DNA of 64,000 nt from Maribacter litoralis (GTDB lineage: Bacteria > Bacteroidota > Bacteroidia > Flavobacteriales > Flavobacteriaceae): assembly GCF_003075045.1 (NCBI RefSeq), contig NZ_QCZD01000001.1, positions 1,054,001-1,118,000 on the forward strand, given 5' to 3'. The notes beneath the pieces are model-generated. The model had not been told where the DNA came from. It made no database searches and worked only from the letters and a program-made list of their open reading frames with translations. This document shows, piece after piece, positions 17,918-26,663 of this stretch. The stretch's first letter is position 1; every line of letters begins with the position of its first letter. The position numbers were made by a program, and so were the translations under genes.

Positions 17918-19248
17918 TATTGTTTTTGTTTTAATAGTATTTTCTGTAGTTCCTCTAACGCTTTACCCTTAGTTTCAGGCATCATGAAAGCAACAAATAA
18001 TAATTGTAAAACCATCATAGCAGCGAAGAATAAAAACACTACTCCCGCACCAATTGCAGGGTGACTGAACAAATACGGAATTAATGAAGGAATCAATGCC
18101 GCCAATACCCAATGCGTTGCACTACCGAAAGACTGACCCGAAGCCCTTAAATGATTAGGAAAAATCTCTGAAATAAACACCCAAATTACGGCTCCTTGCC
18201 CAACGGCATGTGCCGCTATAAAAAGGAATAAAAATATAGGTACAGCCATACCTGTCCAGTTTAGAAAAAATGCCATGGCAACCAAACTCAACGAAACGAT
18301 ATAACCTACAGAGCCAAAATACATTAGCGTTTTTCTACCTAATTTATCTATTAAAAATACACCCAAGAGCGTAAAGACCAAATTTGTAATACCGATCCCT
18401 ACGCTACTCAACAATGCAGTACTTTCACCTAAACCTGCTTCTTCAAAAATTCTTGGCGCATAGTATAAAAAGGCATTTATGCCCGAAAATTGATTGAAAA
18501 AGGCTATTAAAAATGCTAAAGTGAGCGGAAAACGGTATTTTTTGATAAAAATGGTTTCTGAAGCATCTGGCTTTTCATCAGCTCCTTCGATAGCTTTTAA
18601 CTGCTCATCGATGTCAATAGTAGGATTAATTATTGCCAACACCTCTTTTGCTTCCTCTAACCTAGATTTTGACAATAACCATCTTGGACTCTTTGGCAAT
18701 TTCATGGCGAACAATATGTACAAAATAGCAGGTATAGCTTCAACACCCAACATCCATCGCCAGTCATTTTCGCCACTACCACTTAACAGGTAGTTGGATA
18801 AAAAGGCAATCAGTATTCCAAATACAATATTGAACTGGTACATTGCAACTAATTTACCCCGTTCATTTGCCGGAGCAATTTCAGATATATACGCAGGTGC
18901 AGCTATGGTAGAAGCACCTACACCAATACCACCAATAAATCTAAAAAATGCAAAAATATAGGGGTCGTTTGCCAAAGCAGAACCAATGGCAGAGAATGCA
19001 AATAATACACCAATAACTATTAGGGTATTTTTTCTACCATAACTATTGGTTGGTTTACCACCAAAAATGGCACCTATTACAGTTCCCCATAAAGCCATAC
19101 CCATGACCACCCAACCATGAAATGAGTCTGACGATTGCCATAAACCTTGTAATTTTTTATCCGCACCAGAAATAACTACCACATCAAAGCCAAATAGAAA
19201 TCCGGCTAAGGCAGCAGTTATAGACCATAAAAGTATTTTTTTATTCAT
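17917..19248 (-). CDS. MFS sugar porter (proton-coupled monosaccharide transporter)
   Basis: The protein has 443 residues and about 12 membrane segments. Sugar-porter signatures are visible: GFLFGFDVVVISG in helix 1, RFIGGIGVGAS and SEIAPANERGK in the first half, PKSPRWLL at the central loop, FNQFSGINAFLYYAP in helix 7, DKLGRKTL, and the closing PETKGKALEEL. It should move a released monosaccharide or uronate across the inner membrane by proton symport. Its position between GH88 and the esterase, sharing a base with the latter, ties it to the breakdown products of this locus. The exact sugar cannot be read from the sequence. Confidence 0.93.
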   Translation of the reverse strand: MNKKILLWSITAALAGFLFGFDVVVISGADKKLQGLWQSSDSFHGWVVMGMALWGTVIGAIFGGKPTNSYGRKNTLIVIGVLFAFSAIGSALANDPYIFAFFRFIGGIGVGASTIAAPAYISEIAPANERGKLVAMYQFNIVFGILIAFLSNYLLSGSGENDWRWMLGVEAIPAILYILFAMKLPKSPRWLLSKSRLEEAKEVLAIINPTIDIDEQLKAIEGADEKPDASETIFIKKYRFPLTLAFLIAFFNQFSGINAFLYYAPRIFEEAGLGESTALLSSVGIGITNLVFTLLGVFLIDKLGRKTLMYFGSVGYIVSLSLVAMAFFLNWTGMAVPIFLFLFIAAHAVGQGAVIWVFISEIFPNHLRASGQSFGSATHWVLAALIPSLIPYLFSHPAIGAGVVFLFFAAMMVLQLLFVAFMMPETKGKALEELQKILLKQKQ

Positions 19249-19369
19249 GATTATATAATTCTTATTAAAGAATGAATTGCTTGAACTATTGGCACATTTA
19301 AGATATCAGTAATCGAAAAATTGCAGTACAACCATATTTAGTTCATAAAGTTTAAGTAATCTTAAGCTT

Positions 19370-20572
19370 TTATGATTTTGCCAATTCAGATGTAACCTCA
19401 CTATCCATTTTTTGGATTCTCAGCAATGCTTCCATATAATAGTAATCTGCATAAATAATAGGCACATCTATCTCAGAATCATGTGGTAAATGCCCCGTTG
19501 AATGCAATAAAAGCGCTTGATTGGTATCACCACTATAATATGGCGCTTCAGACAACAAGTTGATCATTTTTCTAGCAGCGTTTACATATTTCTCCGATTG
19601 TTCTTTACTAGGAACAAATTTGGATAACTCCAATAATCCGCATGCCGCAATAGCAGCTGCCGAAGCATCTTTTGGTGCATCGGGTATATTTACATCATCA
19701 AAATCCCAATAGGGTATACCGTCTTCTGGCAATCTGTTTAAAAAGTGTTCTGAAACTTTAATAGCTGTTTCCAAAAATTCCTTTCTATGTGTCTCTCTAT
19801 AGGCAATACTAAAGCCATAAATACCCCAAGCTTGACCTCTAGCCCACATAGACTCGTCTGCAAATCCTTGATGGGTTTGTCCTTTTAAAAATTCGCCGGT
19901 TGTTTCATCAAAAGAACCAACATGGTAGATAGCGCTATCTTTTCTAACCAAATTTTTCATGGACACCAAAGCGTGACTTTCGGCTACATTATACAATTCT
20001 TTTGTACCACCATTCTTTGCCGCCCAAAACAAAAGTTCTAGATTCATCATATTATCTATAATGGTATTATGTCTAAACTGGGTCTGAGACGGCCACGATA
20101 AAATAGAGCCTACATTAGGATTGTATAGTGTAGCCAAAGTATCTGCGGCTGCCAACAACACATTTTTGTACTCTTCATTATTAGTTAACCTATACCCATT
20201 ACCATAACTGGTATACAACATAAAACCAATATCATGGTTTTCTGCAGGACTATAAGCTATACTTTTAAGTGGTGCAGTAAATTTTTCTGCTTGTTCACGT
20301 AATTCTTCATCACCCGAAGCTTCATACGAATACCATAATACTCCTGGCCAAAACCCGCTGCACCAATCTTTAACACCTACCAACTCCCAGTTCTTTTGGT
20401 TTTTGGGTATGTTTCTGGCGAACCCTTGTTCTGGCGTCAGCACCTTAAGCGTTTCTTTTGTTTTTTCTACATTCTGCGATAATATCTTTTCTGTATCAAC
20501 AACGCTATTCTTCTCTTGATTGGAACAATTGGTCAAGGTTAATACAAAAAGTAATAGGAATAATCGATTCAT
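19370..20572 (-). CDS. GH88 unsaturated glucuronyl hydrolase
   Basis: The lipoprotein has 400 residues (LTLTNC) with an (alpha/alpha)6 barrel. The two catalytic-type Asp residues are visible: Asp114 in ENHDIGFML and Asp173 in IIDNMMNLE, spaced 59 apart, close to the spacing in characterised enzymes. Other hallmarks are WCSGFWPGVLWY, ADESMWARGQAWGIYGF and the DASAAAIAACGLLEL helix. GH88 removes the 4,5-unsaturated uronic acid that lyases leave at the non-reducing end, so it links the heparinase-type lyases to monosaccharide uptake. It is the first gene of the minus-strand operon. A 121-base gap separates it from the MFS gene, so an extra promoter or processing site there is possible. Confidence 0.93.
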   Translation of the reverse strand: MNRLFLLLFVLTLTNCSNQEKNSVVDTEKILSQNVEKTKETLKVLTPEQGFARNIPKNQKNWELVGVKDWCSGFWPGVLWYSYEASGDEELREQAEKFTAPLKSIAYSPAENHDIGFMLYTSYGNGYRLTNNEEYKNVLLAAADTLATLYNPNVGSILSWPSQTQFRHNTIIDNMMNLELLFWAAKNGGTKELYNVAESHALVSMKNLVRKDSAIYHVGSFDETTGEFLKGQTHQGFADESMWARGQAWGIYGFSIAYRETHRKEFLETAIKVSEHFLNRLPEDGIPYWDFDDVNIPDAPKDASAAAIAACGLLELSKFVPSKEQSEKYVNAARKMINLLSEAPYYSGDTNQALLLHSTGHLPHDSEIDVPIIYADYYYMEALLRIQKMDSEVTSELAKS

Positions 20573-21288
20573 ATTTTTCTTAATAATGAGGCAAAAAGTT
20601 GCCTTAGTTTGTAAATGTTTAATTCAGTAGAAATACTTCGGAAATCGAAAATTCCACCGATAAAAATGCTGATGAATTACTGTTAAACAAGTTTATTAAG
20701 AATGTCTTTTGAAGTAGATAAACTATCATTCAAACACTATAAAATAGCGTTCAAAATGATACATAAATCATAGAAAAATTGGCATTTTATGGATATCCGA
20801 AGTATTACCCGTTTAAAACCTACTGTAAATCTTAAAAATCAACTTATTCCTCTTAAAATTGAATTCACAGATGGCAATGTGTAGAAATGTATAAATAAAA
20901 GTAAACCGAAATAAATTTAATTAGAGGTATCAAATTTAAACGTAAACTATTTAATATCAACTACTTAAATAAACTTGTTGATAATTTAATATATGTAACC
21001 ATATAATAGGTATAGATTATTCTTCAAAAATTTTAGCTTGTGCCCCATAATCAACAACCGACAAAAAAACTGTTAAAAAAATGTGTTTCAGACAATTTGT
21101 ACCTGCCCAAAAAACGGATTTACCCTCTGTTTCAGTAAAAAGGAATATAATTTATAACCATTGAGTAATAATTTATAATCCTTTACTCCAATTATAATTA
21201 ACATTGGCTTAACAAATATCAATATGATAATTACTGTATCGGGAAACTGATGAAACGACATTAATTAACTAATTAAATTAACAATCTT
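20573..21288. promoter_or_regulatory. 716-base divergent control region between GH88 operon and susCD
   Basis: No convincing gene lies here. The stretch is AT-rich and must hold promoters for both the minus-strand enzyme operon and the plus-strand susC. I found no clean TANNTTTG box in a position I would trust. An 11-base inverted repeat (20632-20642 and 20796-20806) is the best candidate for regulator binding. The ~480 bases between the second arm and susC could be a long leader; AT-rich near-repeats (for example aatttataa at about 21149 and 21170) occur before the susC ATG. Confidence 0.6.
20632..20806. repeat. 11-base inverted repeat AATACTTCGGA / TCCGAAGTATT
   Basis: The arms at 20632-20642 and 20796-20806 are exact reverse complements separated by 153 bases. 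One arm points to each divergent transcription unit, and the left arm ends 60 bases upstream of the GH88 ATG. This is what one would expect for two operator copies of the locus regulator. It could also be chance; no binding evidence is visible. Confidence 0.45.
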
Positions 21289-24200
21289 ATGATTAAACTA
21301 ATCAAACTTTCTAAATGGAAATTACAGACCATGATACCATTATTGGTTGGGTTTGTAGTTTTGTGTACAAACCATGCGTTCGCGATTACAGCAAGTAATT
21401 CACTTAATGGCGGTGTACTCTTATTGAACTCAGAACAACAACTTACTATTACAGGTACGGTAATAAGTAGTGATGACGGTATGGGGCTTCCCGGTGTTGC
21501 CGTAGTCGTTAAAGGAACAACAACAGGTACAGTTACTGATTTTGACGGAAACTACTCGATTACCGTTCCATCTTCAGATGCAGTTCTTGTTGTTTCCTAT
21601 TTAGGATTCGTAAAGCAAGAGATTGCCGTAGGTTCTAAAAATGTAATCAATGTATCTCTAGAACCAGATACAACTGCTTTAGATGAAGTAGTTGTTGTAG
21701 GTTATGGTACTGCAAAAAAAGAAACCTTAACTGGTTCTGTTGAGCAGGTTAAGGCAGAGGCTTTCGAAGATTTAGCTGTTGGTAGCCCAGCACTTGCACT
21801 ACAAGGTAGAACTCCTGGTCTGGTGGTAACACGTACATCATCTAGACCTGGTGATGAAGGTGTAAACTTTTTAATTAGAGGTGCTTCTTCTATTAATGGT
21901 ATCGAACCGTTGATCGTAATTGATGGTATACCTTCAATTAACTCTTCATCGTTTAATGATATGAACCCAAATGATATTGAGAATATTAGTGTATTAAAAG
22001 GTGGATCTGCTTCTGTATACGGTTCTCGTGCTGCTGGTGGTGTTATATTAGTAACTACAAAGAAAGGTAAGGGTAAAGTATCTGTTGATATTAGCACCGT
22101 TTCTAGAGTTGGCACTATAGGTATACGCCCACCAACACCGACAATGTCTCAATATGGTCAATTATATGCAGCAGCTGCCCGTGAAGATATTGCTTCTGGT
22201 AAGCCGCCAAGATATTTTTTCTGGAACGATCTTGAAACAGTTGATAGAATTGCTTCTGGTTTTGAAGGGTATTATGATTTACCTATTAACGGTAATATCT
22301 GGTTGGGTAACGCTCCTAGATTTGATGAAATGTTCGGTAACTCGTATTCTAGCCAACACAACATCAGTATCTCTGGTGGTACCGAAACAAGTAACTTTCG
22401 TATTTCTGCCGGTTATGACAATAACGTTGGTGGTTTAAAAGTAGCAGATGATAGTTCTGACAGATATAACTTCTCAATGAACTACGGTGTTGATATAAGT
22501 GATAGGCTAAATGTAAATACGAATATCACCTATTTCAACAACAAATTTTCTGGACCATCAGGTGGCTTGGGTAGAGAGGCCGCTACTTGGGATGCTCCAC
22601 TTTTCCCTACCTATAATGCAGATGGCCAATACTATGCAAATTTTGGTGGTGACTTAATTACAGGTGATAGAAATGGTGTTGCACAAGTTATTGATGGTGG
22701 CCGTGAGAACAAAACGGTAGAACAATTTAAAATTTCGGCCTTGGCCAAATATAAATTGACAGATCATTTAGATATTACAGGATCGTATGCAATTAGCAGA
22801 CAAAACAGTGAATATCAATCGTACTTCGTATCGGTACCTCTTTACAGTTGGGGAGGAAAATTTTCTAACAATATAAATAACACTACCTCTATTCAAGAAG
22901 GTACGGGCCCCGACAACAATGATGGTAATATCACCTATAAAAACTACAAAGCAACTTTAAATTATTCAAATCAGTTCGGTGATCACAACCTATCGGGACT
23001 TGTAGCTATAGAGGCAGAAAAGAACGATGTTAACGAATATTATATCAAAAGAAACGGATTTGTTGATTATGGGGTTTACGACATTAACTTAGGAGCTACA
23101 GATCAATTGGTAACCACTTCTGGTGGCGGTACTTCATGGGGATTCTTTGGTTATATAGGCCGTATTAACTATGATTACAAAAGCAAGTACTTATTGGAAG
23201 TGCAAGGTAGACGAGATGGTTCATCAAGATTTGCCGATGGTGCAAAATGGTCTAATTACGGTAGTGTTTCCGGTGGTTGGGTAATTAGCTCAGAAGAGTT
23301 CTTACAAGATAGTAACTTAATTTCATTCTTAAAGTTAAGAGGTGGTTATGGTGAGCTTGGTAGTACTTCGGGTATTGGCAATTTTAGTTATTTGTCTACC
23401 GTAGGTTTTGGTAATACCGTATTTGGAGAAACAAATGCAGGCCAACAAGCAACCTCTGTAGCTAGTAGCTTATTTAGTAGTAGCACCACTTGGGAAAGAA
23501 TTGTAACCAAAGAAATAGGTGTTGACTTTAGACTGTTCAACAGCAAGGTTTTCGGTTCTTTTGATCTTTATCAAAAAGAAAATGTAGGTATGTTGGTTAG
23601 AGGTATTGAAACAGCTGTTTTAGGTACCGCTACCCCATTTACAAATATTGGAACTTTGGAAACCGATGGTTGGGAAGCTATGCTAGGATACCAAGGAAAT
23701 ATAGGTGATTTAGAATTCACCGTAAGCGCAAACATGAGTGATACCAGAAATGAAATCACCCAGTATGATGGTGCTCAAACTATTTTCGAAAACTTGAACT
23801 CTGCCGAAGATGGACAGAATATATTAAACAGACCTATAAACTCTTTCTTTTTATGGGAAACCGATGGCTATTTTGATTCTCAAGCTGAAGTTGATGCTTA
23901 TTACGCTAGTTTAAACGAAGGTGGAATATTACCGCTACAAACATCAAACGATGCTTTAAGACCTGGTGATATGCGCGTTGTTGATTCTAACGGAGATGGC
24001 ACATTGGACAATGAAGATTTAACTTATCATGGTGATGCTGCACCCCACTATGTTTACGGGTTTAATTTTGACCTAAAGTATAAGAATTTTGACCTTAGCG
24101 CATTTTTTCAAGGTGCTCTAGATCATAATATCTATAGAACAGGATATTTTGCACAGCCTTTTCAAGCTGAATGGCAAAATCAGTCTAACACATGGTTAGG

Positions 24201-24531
24201 TAGAACATGGACAGAAGATAATAGAGATGCTGAATTCCCAAGGTTAACTACACAACGTGGTTTATCTGCCTGGAACTACCGTAGTAAAGATCATATTTTG
24301 CAGAACAATAGATATATGAGGTTGAAATCATTAATTATAGGTTATAATTTCAGGGATTTAAGTATCGGTAATACACCCATAAACAATTTACGTATTTATT
24401 TTTCAGGAAATGATTTATTTGAATTCACCAGTGTAAAAGATGGTTACGATCCTGAATTTCAAGCGAGCTCCAATAACAGTGCATACCCTTTTATGCGTAC
24501 TTGGGCATTAGGTTTAAAAGTATCGCTCTAA
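21289..24531 (+). CDS. susC: SusC/RagA-type TonB-linked outer-membrane transporter
   Basis: The protein has 1080 residues. After a signal peptide (ends NHAFA) comes a carboxypeptidase-like domain (about 50-125: ITGTVISSDDGMGLPGVAVVVKG, TDFDGNYSI), the TonB-box-like DEVVVVGYGT, a plug (QGRTPGLVVTRTSSRPGDEG, IRGASSINGIEPLIVIDGIPS, YGSRAAGGVILVTTKKGKG) and a SusC barrel with the family C-terminus. With the SusD protein that follows by 42 bases it forms the outer-membrane oligosaccharide importer of the locus. Expression is probably controlled by the hybrid regulator at 26664-30863. No ECF sigma or anti-sigma gene is nearby, consistent with that type of control. Confidence 0.96.
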   Translation: MIKLIKLSKWKLQTMIPLLVGFVVLCTNHAFAITASNSLNGGVLLLNSEQQLTITGTVISSDDGMGLPGVAVVVKGTTTGTVTDFDGNYSITVPSSDAVLVVSYLGFVKQEIAVGSKNVINVSLEPDTTALDEVVVVGYGTAKKETLTGSVEQVKAEAFEDLAVGSPALALQGRTPGLVVTRTSSRPGDEGVNFLIRGASSINGIEPLIVIDGIPSINSSSFNDMNPNDIENISVLKGGSASVYGSRAAGGVILVTTKKGKGKVSVDISTVSRVGTIGIRPPTPTMSQYGQLYAAAAREDIASGKPPRYFFWNDLETVDRIASGFEGYYDLPINGNIWLGNAPRFDEMFGNSYSSQHNISISGGTETSNFRISAGYDNNVGGLKVADDSSDRYNFSMNYGVDISDRLNVNTNITYFNNKFSGPSGGLGREAATWDAPLFPTYNADGQYYANFGGDLITGDRNGVAQVIDGGRENKTVEQFKISALAKYKLTDHLDITGSYAISRQNSEYQSYFVSVPLYSWGGKFSNNINNTTSIQEGTGPDNNDGNITYKNYKATLNYSNQFGDHNLSGLVAIEAEKNDVNEYYIKRNGFVDYGVYDINLGATDQLVTTSGGGTSWGFFGYIGRINYDYKSKYLLEVQGRRDGSSRFADGAKWSNYGSVSGGWVISSEEFLQDSNLISFLKLRGGYGELGSTSGIGNFSYLSTVGFGNTVFGETNAGQQATSVASSLFSSSTTWERIVTKEIGVDFRLFNSKVFGSFDLYQKENVGMLVRGIETAVLGTATPFTNIGTLETDGWEAMLGYQGNIGDLEFTVSANMSDTRNEITQYDGAQTIFENLNSAEDGQNILNRPINSFFLWETDGYFDSQAEVDAYYASLNEGGILPLQTSNDALRPGDMRVVDSNGDGTLDNEDLTYHGDAAPHYVYGFNFDLKYKNFDLSAFFQGALDHNIYRTGYFAQPFQAEWQNQSNTWLGRTWTEDNRDAEFPRLTTQRGLSAWNYRSKDHILQNNRYMRLKSLIIGYNFRDLSIGNTPINNLRIYFSGNDLFEFTSVKDGYDPEFQASSNNSAYPFMRTWALGLKVSL

Positions 24532-24573
24532 GACAATTAACAAGAAGATAATACATCATAAAATCATATACAG

Positions 24574-26361
24574 ATGAAAAAAATAATTTATATAATAGTA
24601 CCATGCTTAATGGTCTTCTTTACATCATGTGAAGACGAATTTATAGACTTAGACCCACCTGCATCTATTACAGATCAGGTATACTATACCGAAGCAGAAC
24701 ATTTTCTGACAGGTTCAAATCAGTTTTATACCGATTTAATGACTTGGAGATACGACCAAGGTATTTATGCCGATCATGGATCTGACTTGGTTGGTTACAC
24801 TGAAGATAGCGATATGCAAATTTACAGCAGAGGTGATACCAGAGCACCAGAATCAGACGGATATTATTCAGCTCCCTATTCTGCAATTAGAGATATGAAT
24901 CTTTTACTGCAAAGAGCTGAAGCCTACGAAGGTGAAGAAAGTATTGTGCCTTACGTTGCCGCTACAAAATTTCACAGAGCATACCAATATTTTAATTTGG
25001 TGCAGCGTTTTGGCGGTGTTCCTTTAGTTACAAGACCATTAGATGTTGGTGATGAAGAGCTAAGTGCACCTCGTAGTAGTAGATATCAAGTTGTTGCTCA
25101 AATTTTGGCAGACTTGGATGATGCCATTGCAGGTTTACCTACAGAGCAAGAAATTGCCTCAGAAGATAAAGGTAAGATCAGTAAATGGGCAGCAATGGCA
25201 TTTAAAGCAGATGTTTTATTACATGAAGCTACGTGGATGAAATATGTAGGTACCACTACCGATGGTGATGGTACTAGCACAGGAGCCGGTAGTGAAGGTT
25301 TTAATGCCTCTAACATAGATATTTATTTACAGGAAGTGGTAACACTTACCAAAACGATTATGGACCAAGGTGGTTTTGAGCTTTGGGACTATAATGATGA
25401 ATTGGACAATTTAAGTTCTAACTTCTTATTTAACCTAGAAGATGGCGGTTCTAACCCTGCAGGATTGGATAAAGCTACCAACAAAGAATTCATTTTCTAT
25501 AATAAATATGATTTCACTTTTAGACAAGCTGGCGATCTTTTAAGTCACGTTTACGAAGGTAGAGTAAAACCAAGTAGAAAGATGATGGATTTGTTCTTGA
25601 GTAGCGATGGTTTACCTATTGATCAGTCTCCATTATTTCAAGGTTATGAAAACACGCCCGATGAATTTCAAAACAGAGATTACAGAATGAGAGCTTATTT
25701 CACTTACCATAAAACGCTTGGTGAAATTCCTCAAAATGGCGATGTAACCTTAAACGGTACCAACAACTTTGGTTACTTCAATTCTAAGTTCATGAGTTGG
25801 AAATGGGGTACCGATGAAGCTTATAGAGCTACAAAGACAGAAGCATATGATATGCCATTTATTCGCTTGGCAGAAGTATATTTAATGTATGCCGAAGCTT
25901 TATACGAGTTAAATGGTAGTTTAACCGATGCTCAAATGGATGAATCTATTAACCTAGTTAAAGCCAGAGCCGGTTTACCTCCTCTATCGAATTCTTTCTT
26001 AGCTACCAACAATATGGATATCGAGACCGAAATTAGAAGAGAACGTACCATTGAGCTTTATGCCGAAGGTGCTACAAGATTCAACGACCTTAAAAGATGG
26101 GGTATTGCAGAAGATGAATTAGGAGAAACCATTTATGGTGCGGTTATAGAAGGTACTGTTTACGAAAACAACCCAGAATTGTACTCACCAGAAGGATATG
26201 GTTTTGGAGAAGGTGTTACGGAAACAGGAGTTGGTGAAAGAAGAGCATTGATTGTTCAACCATCAGCTACACGTAATTTCACAAGAGATAATTACCTATT
26301 TCCGATACCAACATCGCAAACAAGTTTAAATGAAAACCTAAACCAGAATCCTGGTTATTAA
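24574..26361 (+). CDS. susD: SusD/RagB-type surface glycan-binding lipoprotein
   Basis: The protein has 595 residues with a lipobox (MVFFTSC) followed by the acidic EDEFIDLDPP that often directs Bacteroidota lipoproteins to the cell surface. SusD features include the helical TPR-like core (AATKFHRAYQYFNLVQRFGGVPLVTRPL), the IRRERTIELYAEGATRFNDLKRWG segment late in the protein, and the C-terminal YLFPIPTSQTSLNENLNQNPGY. It caps the SusC barrel and captures oligosaccharides. An intrinsic terminator 22 bases after the stop ends this two-gene operon. Confidence 0.96.
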   Translation: MKKIIYIIVPCLMVFFTSCEDEFIDLDPPASITDQVYYTEAEHFLTGSNQFYTDLMTWRYDQGIYADHGSDLVGYTEDSDMQIYSRGDTRAPESDGYYSAPYSAIRDMNLLLQRAEAYEGEESIVPYVAATKFHRAYQYFNLVQRFGGVPLVTRPLDVGDEELSAPRSSRYQVVAQILADLDDAIAGLPTEQEIASEDKGKISKWAAMAFKADVLLHEATWMKYVGTTTDGDGTSTGAGSEGFNASNIDIYLQEVVTLTKTIMDQGGFELWDYNDELDNLSSNFLFNLEDGGSNPAGLDKATNKEFIFYNKYDFTFRQAGDLLSHVYEGRVKPSRKMMDLFLSSDGLPIDQSPLFQGYENTPDEFQNRDYRMRAYFTYHKTLGEIPQNGDVTLNGTNNFGYFNSKFMSWKWGTDEAYRATKTEAYDMPFIRLAEVYLMYAEALYELNGSLTDAQMDESINLVKARAGLPPLSNSFLATNNMDIETEIRRERTIELYAEGATRFNDLKRWGIAEDELGETIYGAVIEGTVYENNPELYSPEGYGFGEGVTETGVGERRALIVQPSATRNFTRDNYLFPIPTSQTSLNENLNQNPGY

Positions 26362-26383
26362 GATAATTGTGTTGAGTTAGTTT

Positions 26384-26420
26384 AAAGGCAGTTATACATT
26401 ATGTATAGCTGCCTTTTTTT
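26384..26420 (+). terminator. Intrinsic terminator of susCD
   Basis: AAAGGCAG (26384-26391) pairs with CTGCCTTT, extended by TATACA/TGTATA across one T-G position, with a three-base loop and a run of seven T. It lies directly after susD. Confidence 0.88.
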
Positions 26421-26592
26421 ATGACTCACTTATCATTTTCAAATGATAATGGACGATAGTAGTTAGTTGAAAACCCTTGCGACACCCATTTTCTGCCAAG
26501 ATATCAATATCAATGCCGTCTTTCCCTTACAGCTTAAACAGGTTGTATGAAATACATACATATTAAAATACCTGCTGGTCATACATGGGCTC

Positions 26593-26636
26593 AAAAAGAA
26601 GGCGGTTATATGCTTCGTATAACCACCTTCTTTTTT
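26593..26636. terminator. Bidirectional intrinsic terminator before the hybrid regulator
   Basis: The arms AAAAAGAAGGcGGTTATA and TATAACCaCCTTCTTTTTT surround a short tgcttcg loop. The A-run and T-run make it functional in both directions. It separates susCD from the convergent regulator gene, whose stop is at 26664. Confidence 0.85.
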
Positions 26637-26663
26637 ATTATAAATACACTTAGAAAATGCTTT

